A stretch of DNA of 64,000 nt from Herbinix sp. (GCA_029256105.1 JAQSYO010000002.1:186001-250000); one strand, 5' to 3'; positions 53,529 to 62,051 are shown, counted from the first letter of the stretch. Made by a program: numbers and translations. The notes: a model not told the origin generated them from the sequence alone.

Positions 53529-54023
53529 ATGATTTCACTTAATATTCCCGAAGTTAAGCCATTTATGGCCAAACTTCTGACCCAAACCACGTTTGATTTA
53601 TTACTACTTAGGGAAATGGAGCTTCAAACTTTTACCAATTATACAATTACGGGACAATTTAATGAAGCTTTTTATACCAAAGAAGAGTTGGAAGAACGGG
53701 GAGATAAACGATTTATATTATGGAGTGATGTCAGGTCGATTGCTTTCTCTATGATTAAAGGGAATAAGACGCCCCTTTCTTTAAAAATAGTATTCCAGCT
53801 GCCCTTCGACCGCTGTGAAGCACTCGTAGGGCGTTCGGGAGGAAGACTTCGCATGGAAGAGGTTGGAGGTCTATACCTGAATGTGAGATTTGATAAAGGC
53901 GAACTTCATATTATAACCGGAACTGCAATTAAGACCTTTACCTTGGATAAGACCTTGGAGCAGGAGTGGGATTTAGAAGTGAAGAACCTGCTTCGTGAGC
54001 AAGGAATTATATTTGAAGAATAG
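53529..54023 (+). CDS. DUF5721 family protein
   Basis: About 164 residues, soluble. MISLNIPEVKPFMAKLLTQT start, QTFTNYTITGQFNEAFYTKE (about 36-55), ILWSDVRSIAFSMIKGNKTP (about 65-84) and GLYLNVRFDKGELHIITGTA near the end match a Lachnospiraceae-specific family of unknown function. The frame extends to 53475, but ATG 53529 follows GGGAGAG and matches the usual family start. Located between the TraX gene group and htpG. Confidence 0.75.
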   Translation: MISLNIPEVKPFMAKLLTQTTFDLLLLREMELQTFTNYTITGQFNEAFYTKEELEERGDKRFILWSDVRSIAFSMIKGNKTPLSLKIVFQLPFDRCEALVGRSGGRLRMEEVGGLYLNVRFDKGELHIITGTAIKTFTLDKTLEQEWDLEVKNLLREQGIIFEE

Positions 54024-54092
54024 AGCATTGCTTTATGAGAATTAGTAGTGCATTTATAAAAACTAATCTGTTATATAAAGGAATTAATATTG

Positions 54093-54119
54093 TTAGCACT
54101 CTTACTTAAAGAGTGCTAA
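54093..54119. promoter_or_regulatory. CIRCE operator (HrcA binding site)
   Basis: TTAGCACTC-N9-GAGTGCTAA, an exact match to the CIRCE inverted repeat. It lies immediately upstream of the htpG promoter, indicating heat-shock control by HrcA. Confidence 0.96.
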
Positions 54120-54126
54120 TTTTATC

Positions 54127-54155
54127 TTGACAATTCCAATTTACCGTATTATGAT
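54127..54155 (+). promoter_or_regulatory. Promoter of htpG
   Basis: TTGACA (54127-54132), 17-base spacer, TATGAT (54150-54155), starting seven bases after the CIRCE repeat. Confidence 0.8.
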
Positions 54156-54260
54156 ATCACTTGAAGGAAAATTTACCTACAAAGTAATGCGACAGACAGG
54201 AAGATTATGAACTGCATCGGCGTTACACAAGAATATTGAATTATGAAAAGGAGTGTTACT

Positions 54261-56378
54261 ATGAGCACAGAACGCGGTAATTTATCAATTCATTCGGAAA
54301 ACATTTTCCCAATTATCAAGAAGTGGCTTTATTCTGACCACGACATCTTCGTTCGAGAACTAATCTCTAACGGTAGTGATGCAATCACCAAACTTAAGAA
54401 GCTTGAGATTATGGGAGAGGCTAATCTCCCCGAAGAGAATCATTATGAGCTTCATGTTACTGTTAATCCGGAAGAGAAAACAATTACTTTCGCAGATAAT
54501 GGTATTGGTATGACAGCGGACGAAGTGAAGGAGTATATCAACCAAATCGCTTTCTCCGGAGCTCAGAAATTCATGGAGCAATATAAGGACAAGACCAATG
54601 AAGATCAGATTATTGGACATTTTGGACTAGGCTTTTACTCTTCCTTTATGGTAGCTGGCCGTGTTGCAATTGACACGCTGTCTTGGCAGCCGGATGCAGA
54701 ACCGGTTCATTGGGAGTCAGATGGCGGAACACAATATGAGATGAGCGAGGGTACGAAGAAAGAACGTGGTACTCAAATTACATTATTCTTAAATGAAGAA
54801 AGCTATGAATTCTCCAATGAATACCGTGTTAAGGAAATTATACAGAAATATTGCTCCTTTATGCCGGTAGAGATTTATTTCGCAAATGCCAATGCTCCGA
54901 TTCAAGAGGAGAAGGAGGATGTGATTGATGCTTCCGTAGAGGAGGATGGCACTGTATCTGAAGAAACAGAAGTTACTGAGAAGAAGGATAATGCGCCGAA
55001 GCCGATTAATAATCCTCATCCTTTGTGGGCAAAGCATCCGAATGATTGCACGGAAGAGGAATACAAGAACTTTTATCGTGAGGTATTCCATGACTATAAG
55101 GAGCCATTATTCTGGATCCACTTAAATATGGATTATCCATTTAACCTAAAGGGCATTCTATTCTTCCCTAAGATTAATACGGAATATGATTCCTTAGAAG
55201 GTTTGATTAAGTTATACAGCAATCAGGTATTTATCGCTGACAATATTAAGGAAGTAATTCCTGAGTTCTTAATGTTATTAAAAGGCGTTATTGACTGTCC
55301 GGATCTACCACTTAACGTATCTAGAAGCGCACTACAAAATGATGGTTTTGTTAAGAAAATCTCTGACTATATCTCCAAGAAGGTAGCGGATAAGTTGTCC
55401 GGTATGTATAAGGTAGAGAGAGAAAGCTATGAGAAGTTCTGGGATGATATCAGTCCTTTCATTAAATATGGTTTCTTAAAGGATGAGAAATTCCGTGAAA
55501 AGATGAAGGATGTATTAATCTTCAAGGACTTGGAAGGTAAGTACTTAACCTTAGCGGAATACGTAGCAGCACACAAGGGAACAGAAGTTACGGATGCTGA
55601 TGTAATGGATAAAAAAGAGGAACAAGCAACGGACACTAACCAGAAAGAACATGTACATGATGAGAACTGCGAAGGGGAACATAGCCATGAGCACGTACAT
55701 GATGAAAACTGTGGACATGATCATGACCATAATCATGAGAATGACGAGGATGAAGTGGATGAGGATAAGAAGACCATCATCTATTATGTCACAGATGTGA
55801 AGCAGCAGAGTCAGTACATTAATATGTTCAAGGAAGCCGGCAGCGATGCATTTATCCTAACGCATAATATAGATCAACCTTTTATTACTCAACTTGAGTA
55901 TCAAGATCAGACAATTAAGTTCCAGAGAATTGATGCTGACATCACAGAGAACTTCAAGGAAGAGACAAAGAAAAAGGACAAGAAGATCTTAAAGAACAAT
56001 ACGGATGCAATGACAACGCTGTTCCGTAAGGTTCTTGCGAAAGATAAGCTTGAAGTTAAGGTAGAGAAATTTAAGAACGAAAAGGTATCCTCCATCATGA
56101 CGCTTTCTGAGGAGAATCGCAGAATGCAGGATATGATGCGCATGTACAGCATGCCTGGTATGGATGCTAGCGCATTTGGTGGTAGCGAAACCTTGGTATT
56201 AAATGCAAACAATAAACTTGTTCAATATATAATAACTAATGAAAATGCGGAACAAACTCCAATGATTTGTGAGCAGCTTTACGATTTGGCACTTCTTAGC
56301 CATAAGCCTTTAGAGCCGGAGGCAATGACCAAATTTGTCCAAAGAAGTAATGAAATTATGATGCTTTTAGCTAAATAA
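54261..56378 (+). CDS. htpG: Chaperone HtpG (Hsp90) with His-rich insertion
   Basis: About 705 residues, larger than the ~625 of Escherichia coli HtpG. The GHKL ATPase domain is intact: ELISNGSDAITKL (Asn for Mg-ATP, about 34-46), FADNGIGMT (about 80-88) and GHFGLGFYSSFMVA (about 122-135). A first acidic insert lies at about 212-245. A second insert, about 453-506, carries many His and Asp plus two Cys (HVHDENC twice, then HDHDHNHEND), followed by the C-terminal domain with dimerisation region. The ATG at 54261 follows AAAGGAG. Controlled by CIRCE. The His-rich stretch could bind metal. Confidence 0.93.
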   Translation: MSTERGNLSIHSENIFPIIKKWLYSDHDIFVRELISNGSDAITKLKKLEIMGEANLPEENHYELHVTVNPEEKTITFADNGIGMTADEVKEYINQIAFSGAQKFMEQYKDKTNEDQIIGHFGLGFYSSFMVAGRVAIDTLSWQPDAEPVHWESDGGTQYEMSEGTKKERGTQITLFLNEESYEFSNEYRVKEIIQKYCSFMPVEIYFANANAPIQEEKEDVIDASVEEDGTVSEETEVTEKKDNAPKPINNPHPLWAKHPNDCTEEEYKNFYREVFHDYKEPLFWIHLNMDYPFNLKGILFFPKINTEYDSLEGLIKLYSNQVFIADNIKEVIPEFLMLLKGVIDCPDLPLNVSRSALQNDGFVKKISDYISKKVADKLSGMYKVERESYEKFWDDISPFIKYGFLKDEKFREKMKDVLIFKDLEGKYLTLAEYVAAHKGTEVTDADVMDKKEEQATDTNQKEHVHDENCEGEHSHEHVHDENCGHDHDHNHENDEDEVDEDKKTIIYYVTDVKQQSQYINMFKEAGSDAFILTHNIDQPFITQLEYQDQTIKFQRIDADITENFKEETKKKDKKILKNNTDAMTTLFRKVLAKDKLEVKVEKFKNEKVSSIMTLSEENRRMQDMMRMYSMPGMDASAFGGSETLVLNANNKLVQYIITNENAEQTPMICEQLYDLALLSHKPLEPEAMTKFVQRSNEIMMLLAK

Positions 56379-56409
56379 AATATTCGTAAAAACCGAACTA
56401 GTTCTGATA

Positions 56410-56468
56410 AATAAGGAAATTTAATGGTGTATCGATTTTGATGCCTGTTAGATTTCCTTATTTTTATT
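56410..56468 (+). terminator. Terminator of htpG
   Basis: AAATAAGGAAAT (56410-56421) pairs exactly with ATTTCCTTATTT (56453-56464), followed by TTATTTT. Confidence 0.85.
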
Positions 56469-56811
56469 TTACGAAGTAAAAGAGAAAGATATTTATGTCC
56501 TGGTCAAGTGAACTTTTTATAATAATTGACCTAGAAAAAGGAAATAATTAAAGCAAAAAGCTTAATTTATGCCTCTTATTTAAATATAATTTATATAATA
56601 AATGAAAACCTCTTGATAATATTATTACTGATATGTTATTATATAGTAATAAAAACTATATAGTATGGTTCGAGTATACGTTGACGTAATTACAAATACA
56701 ATATAAGTAAATAAACGGATATTATAGGTAAAATATAACAATAGAATATTAATGAATCACAAAGCAAAAAATAGTAAAACAGTTAAAATAGTTTAAACAG
56801 GAGGATGAAAT
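56469..56811. other. Intergenic region before DegV gene
   Basis: Extremely AT-rich. TTGATA at 56613-56618 is followed at 17 bases by TTATTA, a weak promoter pair. No frame or structure is supported. Confidence 0.4.
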
Positions 56812-57648
56812 ATGTCATACAGAATTATAGGGGATAGCTGTACGGATTTACCAAAAGCATTAAAGGAGGATCCTCATTTCATGTTGGTACCTTTAACATT
56901 GATTGTGGATGATTTTTCGATTGTAGATGATGAGACCTTTGATCAGAAGGACTTTTTGAGCCGAGTTAAGGCTAGTCCACATAGTCCAAAATCAGCCTGT
57001 CCATCACCAGAAGATTATATGAAACACTTTGATTTTGACGGTGATATCTATGTAATAACATTATCGTCACAATTAAGCGGCTCATATAATAGTGCAGAGC
57101 TTGCTAAGAGATTATATTTGGAAGATCACCCGGATAAAAAAATTGAAATAATTGACTCTCGTTCGGCATCTGTGGCGCAGGCACTAATCGCTATGAAGAT
57201 AAAAGAACTGATAGAAAATAGCCATCCCTTTGAAGCAGTTGTGGATAAAATCAATGCTTTCCGTGATGGATTGTTCACCAAGTTTGTATTAGAATCATTA
57301 GATACGTTACGTAAGAATGGGCGATTAACCGGAATACAGGCAATTATTGCAAGCGCTTTGAATATTAAACCAGTAATGGGAGCAACCGCAGAGGGAACCA
57401 TCTATAAACTGGATCAAGCAAGAGGTATCGTTAAGGCGTTACTCTTAATGGTTAAAGCAATTGAGCAGGATGCTCTTAAGCCGCAGGAAAGAATACTTGG
57501 AATTTCACATTGCAATAATTATGAGAGAGCATTATTTGTTAAAGATGAGATCTTGAAGAGAATACCTTTTAAGGATTGTTTTATTGTGGATACGCAAGGA
57601 GTAAGCTCCATGTACGCGTGTGAGGGTGGTATTATTACTGCTTATTAA
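56812..57648 (+). CDS. DegV family fatty-acid-binding protein
   Basis: 278 residues. The DegV start is RIIGDSCTDLPKALKEDPHF (4-23), with SACPSPEDYMKHF, the Thr/Ser-rich lipid-site block VITLSSQLSGSYNSAELAKR (about 81-100), IIDSRSASVAQ and a C-terminal HCNNYERALFVKDEI. DegV/FakB proteins hold a fatty acid for phosphorylation by the kinase FakA. No fakA gene is in the window. SD CAGGAGG. It may link to the fab cluster functionally, but it is 15 kb away. Confidence 0.88.
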   Translation: MSYRIIGDSCTDLPKALKEDPHFMLVPLTLIVDDFSIVDDETFDQKDFLSRVKASPHSPKSACPSPEDYMKHFDFDGDIYVITLSSQLSGSYNSAELAKRLYLEDHPDKKIEIIDSRSASVAQALIAMKIKELIENSHPFEAVVDKINAFRDGLFTKFVLESLDTLRKNGRLTGIQAIIASALNIKPVMGATAEGTIYKLDQARGIVKALLLMVKAIEQDALKPQERILGISHCNNYERALFVKDEILKRIPFKDCFIVDTQGVSSMYACEGGIITAY

Positions 57649-57741
57649 TTGTGGATTTGTCGCCGGGCACCCCGTCTTATCCAAAAGGCAATCCCGTTTA
57701 TCCTCATCGACATAATAGAAAATAATGCGAAAGCATCGTAG

Positions 57742-57791
57742 AAAACAGACCTTGATTGGGCATTCATCACCCCGTCGCAGGTCTGTTTTTT
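57742..57791 (+). terminator. Terminator of DegV gene
   Basis: AAAACAGACCT pairs with AGGTCTGTTTT across a 26-base loop, then TTTT. Confidence 0.75.
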
Positions 57792-58137
57792 GACCCTAAA
57801 ACATCAGAATTCGCATAAGCTTCTACAAATTAACACTAGAAAATCCAAGAAAAATCCAAGAAGAATTCCCCGAAAACAATCCTCGAGCCGCTCATATATC
57901 AGGCATTTAAAGGAATAAAGACTTCAAACTATGCGGAGATATCGAGAAAGTATGAGTGAAGGAAGGGCTTTTGGTAGCTGAGAGTTAATGGAATAAAAAG
58001 GTAGAAATTCATATTCTATGATGTTATAATTTGATTATAGATTTGATATTGCTTCGACAGGAGAAAACAATTTTATAAAACTCAGGGTCAAACAGGAATT
58101 TGTAGTGCAGACTATGTATATTTTGTGGGGGATAAAA
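57792..58137. other. Intergenic region before split small gene
   Basis: No promoter of clear quality. Short frames occur, such as one ending SNYAEISRKYE near 57953, but none has an SD or recognisable family. Confidence 0.35.
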
Positions 58138-58347
58138 ATGCCGACTTTAAAAAAGATAAAAGACTCAATGAAAAAGCTGAAATTGAAAGAAATCAATTCA
58201 TCACCACTTAATACAAACGGTGAAAAGCCTTGCAAGTTTACATTTGAAGTTCTCGATTAACATGGCATTACCAAGCATAATGCGAAGCTTTCAACTTCCA
58301 ATTTGCAGGGTTTTTTGCTTGCTTTATCCAAGGAGGCGCTTAAATGA
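58138..58347 (+). pseudogene. Small gene interrupted by an in-frame stop
   Basis: From ATG 58138 (SD GGGGGATA) the frame runs 40 codons (MPTLKKIKDSMKKLKLKEIN start, ending FTFEVLD) to TAA at 58258. It then continues without any shift for 28 more codons (HGITKHNAKLSTSNLQGFLL onward) to a TGA at 58345 that overlaps the next gene's ATG as ATGA. The ATGA junction and the SD for the next gene inside this frame show that the original gene ended at 58347. Either a recent nonsense mutation or programmed read-through. No family recognised. Confidence 0.6.
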
Positions 58348-58850
58348 AGAAATGGGAAGAATTTATTTTTGAATTCTATGAGATGATAAGCTACGAGGAG
58401 AAATTTGTCTATCAACCTATAATCGAAGCATTGGTTGAATTGGATTATACTCCCATGAGAAAACGGACAAAAGGGTTTATTCTTTCATTTAATAACCTTG
58501 CTCATAACCGAGTATTAGCACGGTTCGGCGTCCGAGAGGGTGGTGGAAAAGCATTTTTCGGATTGCGCTTTTCGTCGTGCATTAATTACTCGGACAAATT
58601 CGCTGGTGTCATCCGTGATAGGATTTTATCAAGCAATAACCGCCTCGCAAAATGCGGGGAATGTGGTTATTGTAAGGGCGATAAATTTGTTTATACATAT
58701 ACGTTCCCCAACGGAGAAAGCAAAGATGCGTGCGGTGCATTTGTATTGGAAATACCCGAGGTTACGTTATCTGATGTCAACGAAATCAAAAACCTTATCA
58801 GCGAACAGCACGAATACTTTATGAAGAACGCGTTATATGTTCCAAAATAA
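58344..58850 (+). CDS. Conserved hypothetical Cys-rich protein
   Basis: 168 residues, soluble. The centre has KCGECGYCKGDKFVYTYTFP (three Cys, about 103-122) and a further Cys in SKDACGAFVLEIPEV (about 131), a likely four-Cys metal site. RTKGFILSFNNLAHNRVLAR and the C-terminal NLISEQHEYFMKN look conserved-like. The ATG overlaps the stop of the interrupted upstream gene (ATGA), and its SD AAGGAGG lies inside that frame, so the pair was built for coupled translation. Function unknown. Confidence 0.75.
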   Translation: MKKWEEFIFEFYEMISYEEKFVYQPIIEALVELDYTPMRKRTKGFILSFNNLAHNRVLARFGVREGGGKAFFGLRFSSCINYSDKFAGVIRDRILSSNNRLAKCGECGYCKGDKFVYTYTFPNGESKDACGAFVLEIPEVTLSDVNEIKNLISEQHEYFMKNALYVPK

Positions 58851-59296
58851 TGTTTGCACTGTGGTACGTCAATTCTTTGAAAGGAGGTTTTCCTGCGAAC
58901 GGATACAATGCCTGTCGAAAGCTATTCATTACATCGAGAAAATAAGTTAAACCTGTTAACATTAGTATTTGGTTGGTAGGGTTTTCCATGTTGGAGGATA
59001 AATGAGATTGCCCTGGAGAGGATAGTAGCATTTACCCAACGACAGGATGTATCTTTGTCTATAATGAATTAGAAGTTATACTATGAACTAAATAACTAGA
59101 AAATAACGGAACTATTAGTAAATATAATTATCTTTCCATGAACAATATGGAGTTATTATGTATTGTAGTTCCGTTTCTTTGTTACATTGATATTATAATG
59201 TGAAATGTAATTATTTTCATTTCTTAGCATTATAAAATTGAAGTATTATTGGCCATTCTTCTTTATGATTTTAAAGAAAAAATTTCAAATTAGTAG
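58851..59296. other. Intergenic region before tRNA-Pro
   Basis: AACGGAACTA (about 59106) and TAGTTCCGTT (about 59176) can pair as a long-loop terminator followed by TCTTTG. No frame with SD is supported. Confidence 0.45.
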
Positions 59297-59325
59297 TTGA
59301 CTTTTTTATGCTTTTGATAGATAAT
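59297..59325 (+). promoter_or_regulatory. Promoter of tRNA-Pro
   Basis: TTGACT (59297-59302), 17-base spacer, GATAAT (59320-59325), 74 bases before the tRNA. Confidence 0.65.
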
Positions 59326-59399
59326 AACTAATGCGGTGCTCTTCAAAAAGACGCCGATACAGTTGGATTAACAACATAATTCGCTTGTAATAAAGTAAT

Positions 59400-59473
59400 C
59401 GAGGCGTGGCTCAGTTTGGTAGAGCGCTGCGTTCGGGACGCAGAGGCCGTGAGTTCGAATCTCGTCGCCTCGA
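59400..59473 (+). tRNA. tRNA-Pro (anticodon CGG)
   Basis: Acceptor CGAGGCG pairs with CGCCTCG. D-arm GCTC...GAGC, anticodon stem CTGCG/CGCAG around loop TTCGGGA (anticodon CGG, reading CCG), and a T-arm GTGAG/CTCGT-type with TTCGAAT. Discriminator A; CCA not encoded. Its 3' end is duplicated about 2.5 kb downstream. Confidence 0.94.
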
Positions 59474-59476
59474 CTA
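59456..59476 (+). repeat. Putative attachment-site repeat, left copy (tRNA-Pro 3' end)
   Basis: The 21 bases from the T-loop to just past the tRNA end recur at 61989-62009 with a single change (T to C at 59462 versus 61995). Confidence 0.65.
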
Positions 59477-59487
59477 TAAAGAATAAT

Positions 59488-59526
59488 GGGGATTGCCTTA
59501 TTTTAAGGCTTTCCCCGTTTTTTTTT
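59488..59526 (+). terminator. Terminator of tRNA-Pro
   Basis: GGGGATTGCCTT pairs with AAGGCTTTCCCC (two internal mismatches) followed by nine T. Confidence 0.88.
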
Positions 59527-59660
59527 GCTGTCATATCATATTTGTACAATTCACCGTCTAAAAATTTTTAAACATCTTTTTTTGTTATGTCGTATATAAA
59601 TATTTCAACTATATGCTACTTTTGTAGTGTCGATTGTAATAGCAAATATATCTTAATCTG

Positions 59661-59710
59661 GTCGCCTCGGACACATCGTAACGATTCCTTTCGTCGGGAA
59701 TCTTTTTTTG
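59661..59710 (+). other. Second, short tRNA-end-like piece with terminator
   Basis: GTCGCCTCG (59661-59669), identical to the last nine acceptor-end bases of tRNA-Pro, is followed by a GATTCC/GGAATC hairpin (59683-59702) and seven T. It looks like the remains of another insertion into the same tRNA end. Confidence 0.4.
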
Positions 59711-59789
59711 CTATTAAACCAATCAATGTATAGATCGATGTTACTCAATGAAGAGAACGGATATGAATATCCGGTTGTAATAAATGTTG

Positions 59790-59818
59790 TTGACAAACAT
59801 ATCCATAAGTAGTAATAT
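59790..59818 (+). promoter_or_regulatory. Promoter of blaI-blaR1-like pair
   Basis: TTGACA (59790-59795), 17-base spacer, TAATAT (59813-59818), 44 bases before the start codon. Confidence 0.8.
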
Positions 59819-59828
59819 ATTTACATGG

Positions 59829-59842
59829 ATTACATGTGTAAT
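59829..59842. promoter_or_regulatory. BlaI/MecI-type operator
   Basis: ATTACA-TG-TGTAAT palindrome just downstream of the -10 box, matching the TACA...TGTA core recognised by BlaI/MecI repressors. A second GTAA...TTAC palindrome overlaps the -10 (59812-59824). Confidence 0.65.
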
Positions 59843-59861
59843 CTATAAGGAGGATAATAAT

Positions 59862-60242
59862 ATGGGTAGCGCTTCAAAAATATCGGATTCCGAATGGGAA
59901 ATTATGAAGATTATATGGAACAACCCTAATTGTACAGCACAGGAAGTCATTGAACAATTAAAAGATAGTCAGAAGTGGAAACCGAAAACAGTAAAAACTT
60001 TAATTAGTCGGTTAATTGATAAAAATATAATTGGATATGAACAATCCGGGAGGGAATATAAATATTATTCCTTATTAAATGAAGAAGAGTGTAGAAAAAT
60101 AGAAAGTAAGTCATTTTTGCATAGAGTTTATAATGGTTCATTAAAATCCTTATTTCTTAACTTTATCGAAGAAGAAAATTTATCGAAAGAAGATATCGAG
60201 GAATTAAAGTCCATCCTAAACGAAAGGAAGTCGAAGCCATGA
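59862..60242 (+). CDS. BlaI/MecI/CopY family repressor
   Basis: About 126 residues. Winged helix: KISDSEWEIMKIIWNNPNCT (6-25), AQEVIEQLKD, KPKTVKTLISRLIDKNIIGY (about 43-62), followed by a dimerisation helix region and the sensitive linker used by BlaR-type proteases (about 95-105). ATG 59862 follows AAGGAGG; the frame from 59784 overlaps the promoter. Last codons overlap the next ATG (ATGA). Autorepression through the palindrome downstream of the promoter is expected. Confidence 0.92.
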   Translation: MGSASKISDSEWEIMKIIWNNPNCTAQEVIEQLKDSQKWKPKTVKTLISRLIDKNIIGYEQSGREYKYYSLLNEEECRKIESKSFLHRVYNGSLKSLFLNFIEEENLSKEDIEELKSILNERKSKP

Positions 60243-61687
60243 CATTACTTTTTACGTTATTTCAGAAGATAGTTCAGCTATCATACATGGGCAGCATTAT
60301 AGTGGCTTGTATTCTTTTGAGTAAGATAATAGTTAAAGACAGGATTGGAGTCAAATTTCAGTATGCACTTTGGTTTATATTAATTTTGCGATTATTGCTA
60401 CCATTTGCACCATCTAGCAATATAAGTGTTTATAATTATGTACCTTCCTATGTATCAACTGATAGTAGGATGGTGAATATTCCAGCTACGTCCCCACAAA
60501 TTGATGAGGGGGATACTGCTAATACTGGTGAAGTGACATTGATATCATTAGAGAAAACAGATCATAAATCACACAGTGTTATAATGTTAGTAAGAGATGC
60601 TATTCCGTTTATATGGATATTAGGTATGTGTATTATTGGTTTGGCAATGTTCATCAATAATGCGTTATTTTTGAGACGTATCAGGAAATATCCCTGTTTG
60701 AAAGACCAACATGTTTTATCTATATTGAACCATTGTAAATACCTTATGAATATACCTAAGAATATTAGTTTAGTAGAAGCCGATATCGTTAATACTCCAT
60801 GCGTGTTAAGGTATATAAAACCAATCATAATCATACCTGTAAATTTTTTAGATGAATGTAACTTATTACACCTTAAGTACGTTCTTTTGCATGAATTAGC
60901 ACATATAAAGAGGAAAGATATTTTTGTTAATTATCTGGTAAGCTTTTTATGTATCATTTACTGGTTCAATCCAGTGATTTGGTATGGCTTTCATAAAATG
61001 AGAGAAGATAGGGAAATATGCTGTGACTCACTTGCACTATCTGTATTAAGAGATGAAGAAGTAATAAACTATGGATTTACCATAATTAAATTAGCAGAAA
61101 TTTCATCAAGGGCGCCATACTTGCCAGCAATAGCAGGTATTATAAATAATAAATCAAAAATAGAAAGGAGAATTAGAATGATCAAGATGTTCAAAAAAAG
61201 TTCGTATCGATTATCGATAATTGCGATCACTGTATTACTGATAACCGGAGTAGCATTCCTGACAGGGGCAACCAGAACAAAGGCAGACACAACAGATGAA
61301 ATTATTGACGGAGTTAATTGTACCTTTGTCGATGATCAAGATGCTATTGGAAAATGGGTAACCGTTGATTTTGTAAAAAATATGGAGGATTTCACACCTG
61401 ATGTAATATCATGGCAGGGAGAATTACATCTTCTAAGTATGAAGCTACTTTCTAATGGACAGATGCCTCAACCAGTTGCCGTTGATGTAACATCGGATGA
61501 AACAACTCCGGTTGATTGGCTAACATGGACGAAAGGATATATTATTCATCACAATGATAAGACCGCTGGAAAATATATGATTAAAGAGATCGACGGTTCT
61601 AAGTATATGTTTTGGGAATGGATGTCTGGAGATGTTACATTAAGAGGTATGAAGCCATATTACTATGTGCTAAAAAAAGTTGAATAA
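60239..61687 (+). CDS. BlaR1-like M56 membrane metallopeptidase sensor
   Basis: 482 residues. Helices near the N-terminus (about 15-60, 115-140) surround a cytoplasmic zinc peptidase loop with HELAH (LLHELAHIKRKD, about 218) and Glu further on (MREDREICCD). A further helix (about 320-340) leads to a ~140-residue outer domain (IDGVNCTFVDDQDAIGKWVT, then YMFWEWMSGDVTLRGMKPYY). It lacks the penicillin-binding SxxK sensor of true BlaR1, so the signal is not beta-lactam by that route. The lipocalin-like outer domain suggests a small-molecule or envelope ligand (inference). Coupled to the repressor by ATGA. Confidence 0.88.
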   Translation: MTLLFTLFQKIVQLSYMGSIIVACILLSKIIVKDRIGVKFQYALWFILILRLLLPFAPSSNISVYNYVPSYVSTDSRMVNIPATSPQIDEGDTANTGEVTLISLEKTDHKSHSVIMLVRDAIPFIWILGMCIIGLAMFINNALFLRRIRKYPCLKDQHVLSILNHCKYLMNIPKNISLVEADIVNTPCVLRYIKPIIIIPVNFLDECNLLHLKYVLLHELAHIKRKDIFVNYLVSFLCIIYWFNPVIWYGFHKMREDREICCDSLALSVLRDEEVINYGFTIIKLAEISSRAPYLPAIAGIINNKSKIERRIRMIKMFKKSSYRLSIIAITVLLITGVAFLTGATRTKADTTDEIIDGVNCTFVDDQDAIGKWVTVDFVKNMEDFTPDVISWQGELHLLSMKLLSNGQMPQPVAVDVTSDETTPVDWLTWTKGYIIHHNDKTAGKYMIKEIDGSKYMFWEWMSGDVTLRGMKPYYYVLKKVE

Positions 61688-61740
61688 ATATTATTGTATT
61701 AAAAACAGTCGACTAATAAATCTTTTATAGCCTAAAGACC

Positions 61741-61777
61741 AAAGTGCAAGATATCCATGAAGGTATCTTGCACTTTT
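61741..61777 (+). terminator. Terminator of blaI-blaR1-like pair
   Basis: AAAGTGCAAGATA pairs with TATCTTGCACTTT followed by TT; a strong 13-bp stem. Confidence 0.88.
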
Positions 61778-61988
61778 TAGTGTTTGAAAATGTATTTAGG
61801 ATAATGTATAATTGTTATACAATTTTATAAACATAATAGTAAACTATTGTGATTGGATTATTTGAAAATAATATTGGATACTAGGACTTCCATTTAATTT
61901 TAGATTGGGTTGCACTTTTCGTTACATTAAGGTTGATAATGTAGTAAAGCCCCTTTCTTTTAGGGATTTGTGAGACTAACGGAGGGTA

Positions 61989-62009
61989 CGAATCCCGTCG
62001 CCTCGACTA
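61989..62009 (+). repeat. Putative attachment-site repeat, right copy
   Basis: 20 of 21 bases identical to the 3' end of tRNA-Pro (59456-59476), including T-loop, acceptor end and the first bases after it. Without the 5' part it cannot be a tRNA, so it marks the far junction of an insertion or a deleted tRNA copy. Confidence 0.65.
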
Positions 62010-62013
62010 GAAA

Positions 62014-62051
62014 AACTTATCAGTTTTATAACAAGACTGATAGGTTTTTAT
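62014..62051 (+). terminator. Terminator behind tRNA-Pro 3' relic
   Basis: AACTTATCAG pairs with CTGATAGGTT (one G-U) followed by TTTATTTAT. It lies where a tRNA terminator would be, supporting the idea that this was the original tRNA-Pro 3' flank. Confidence 0.75.

Noticed and set aside
57900..57960. Fragment resembling a Fic-type or helix-turn-helix tail (ends SNYAEISRKYE)
   Set aside because: It is only about 20 residues with weak likeness, has no SD and no neighbouring homology.
58035..58235. 66-codon minus-strand frame
   Set aside because: It overlaps the plus-strand interrupted gene, which has an SD and ATGA coupling; the minus frame has neither.
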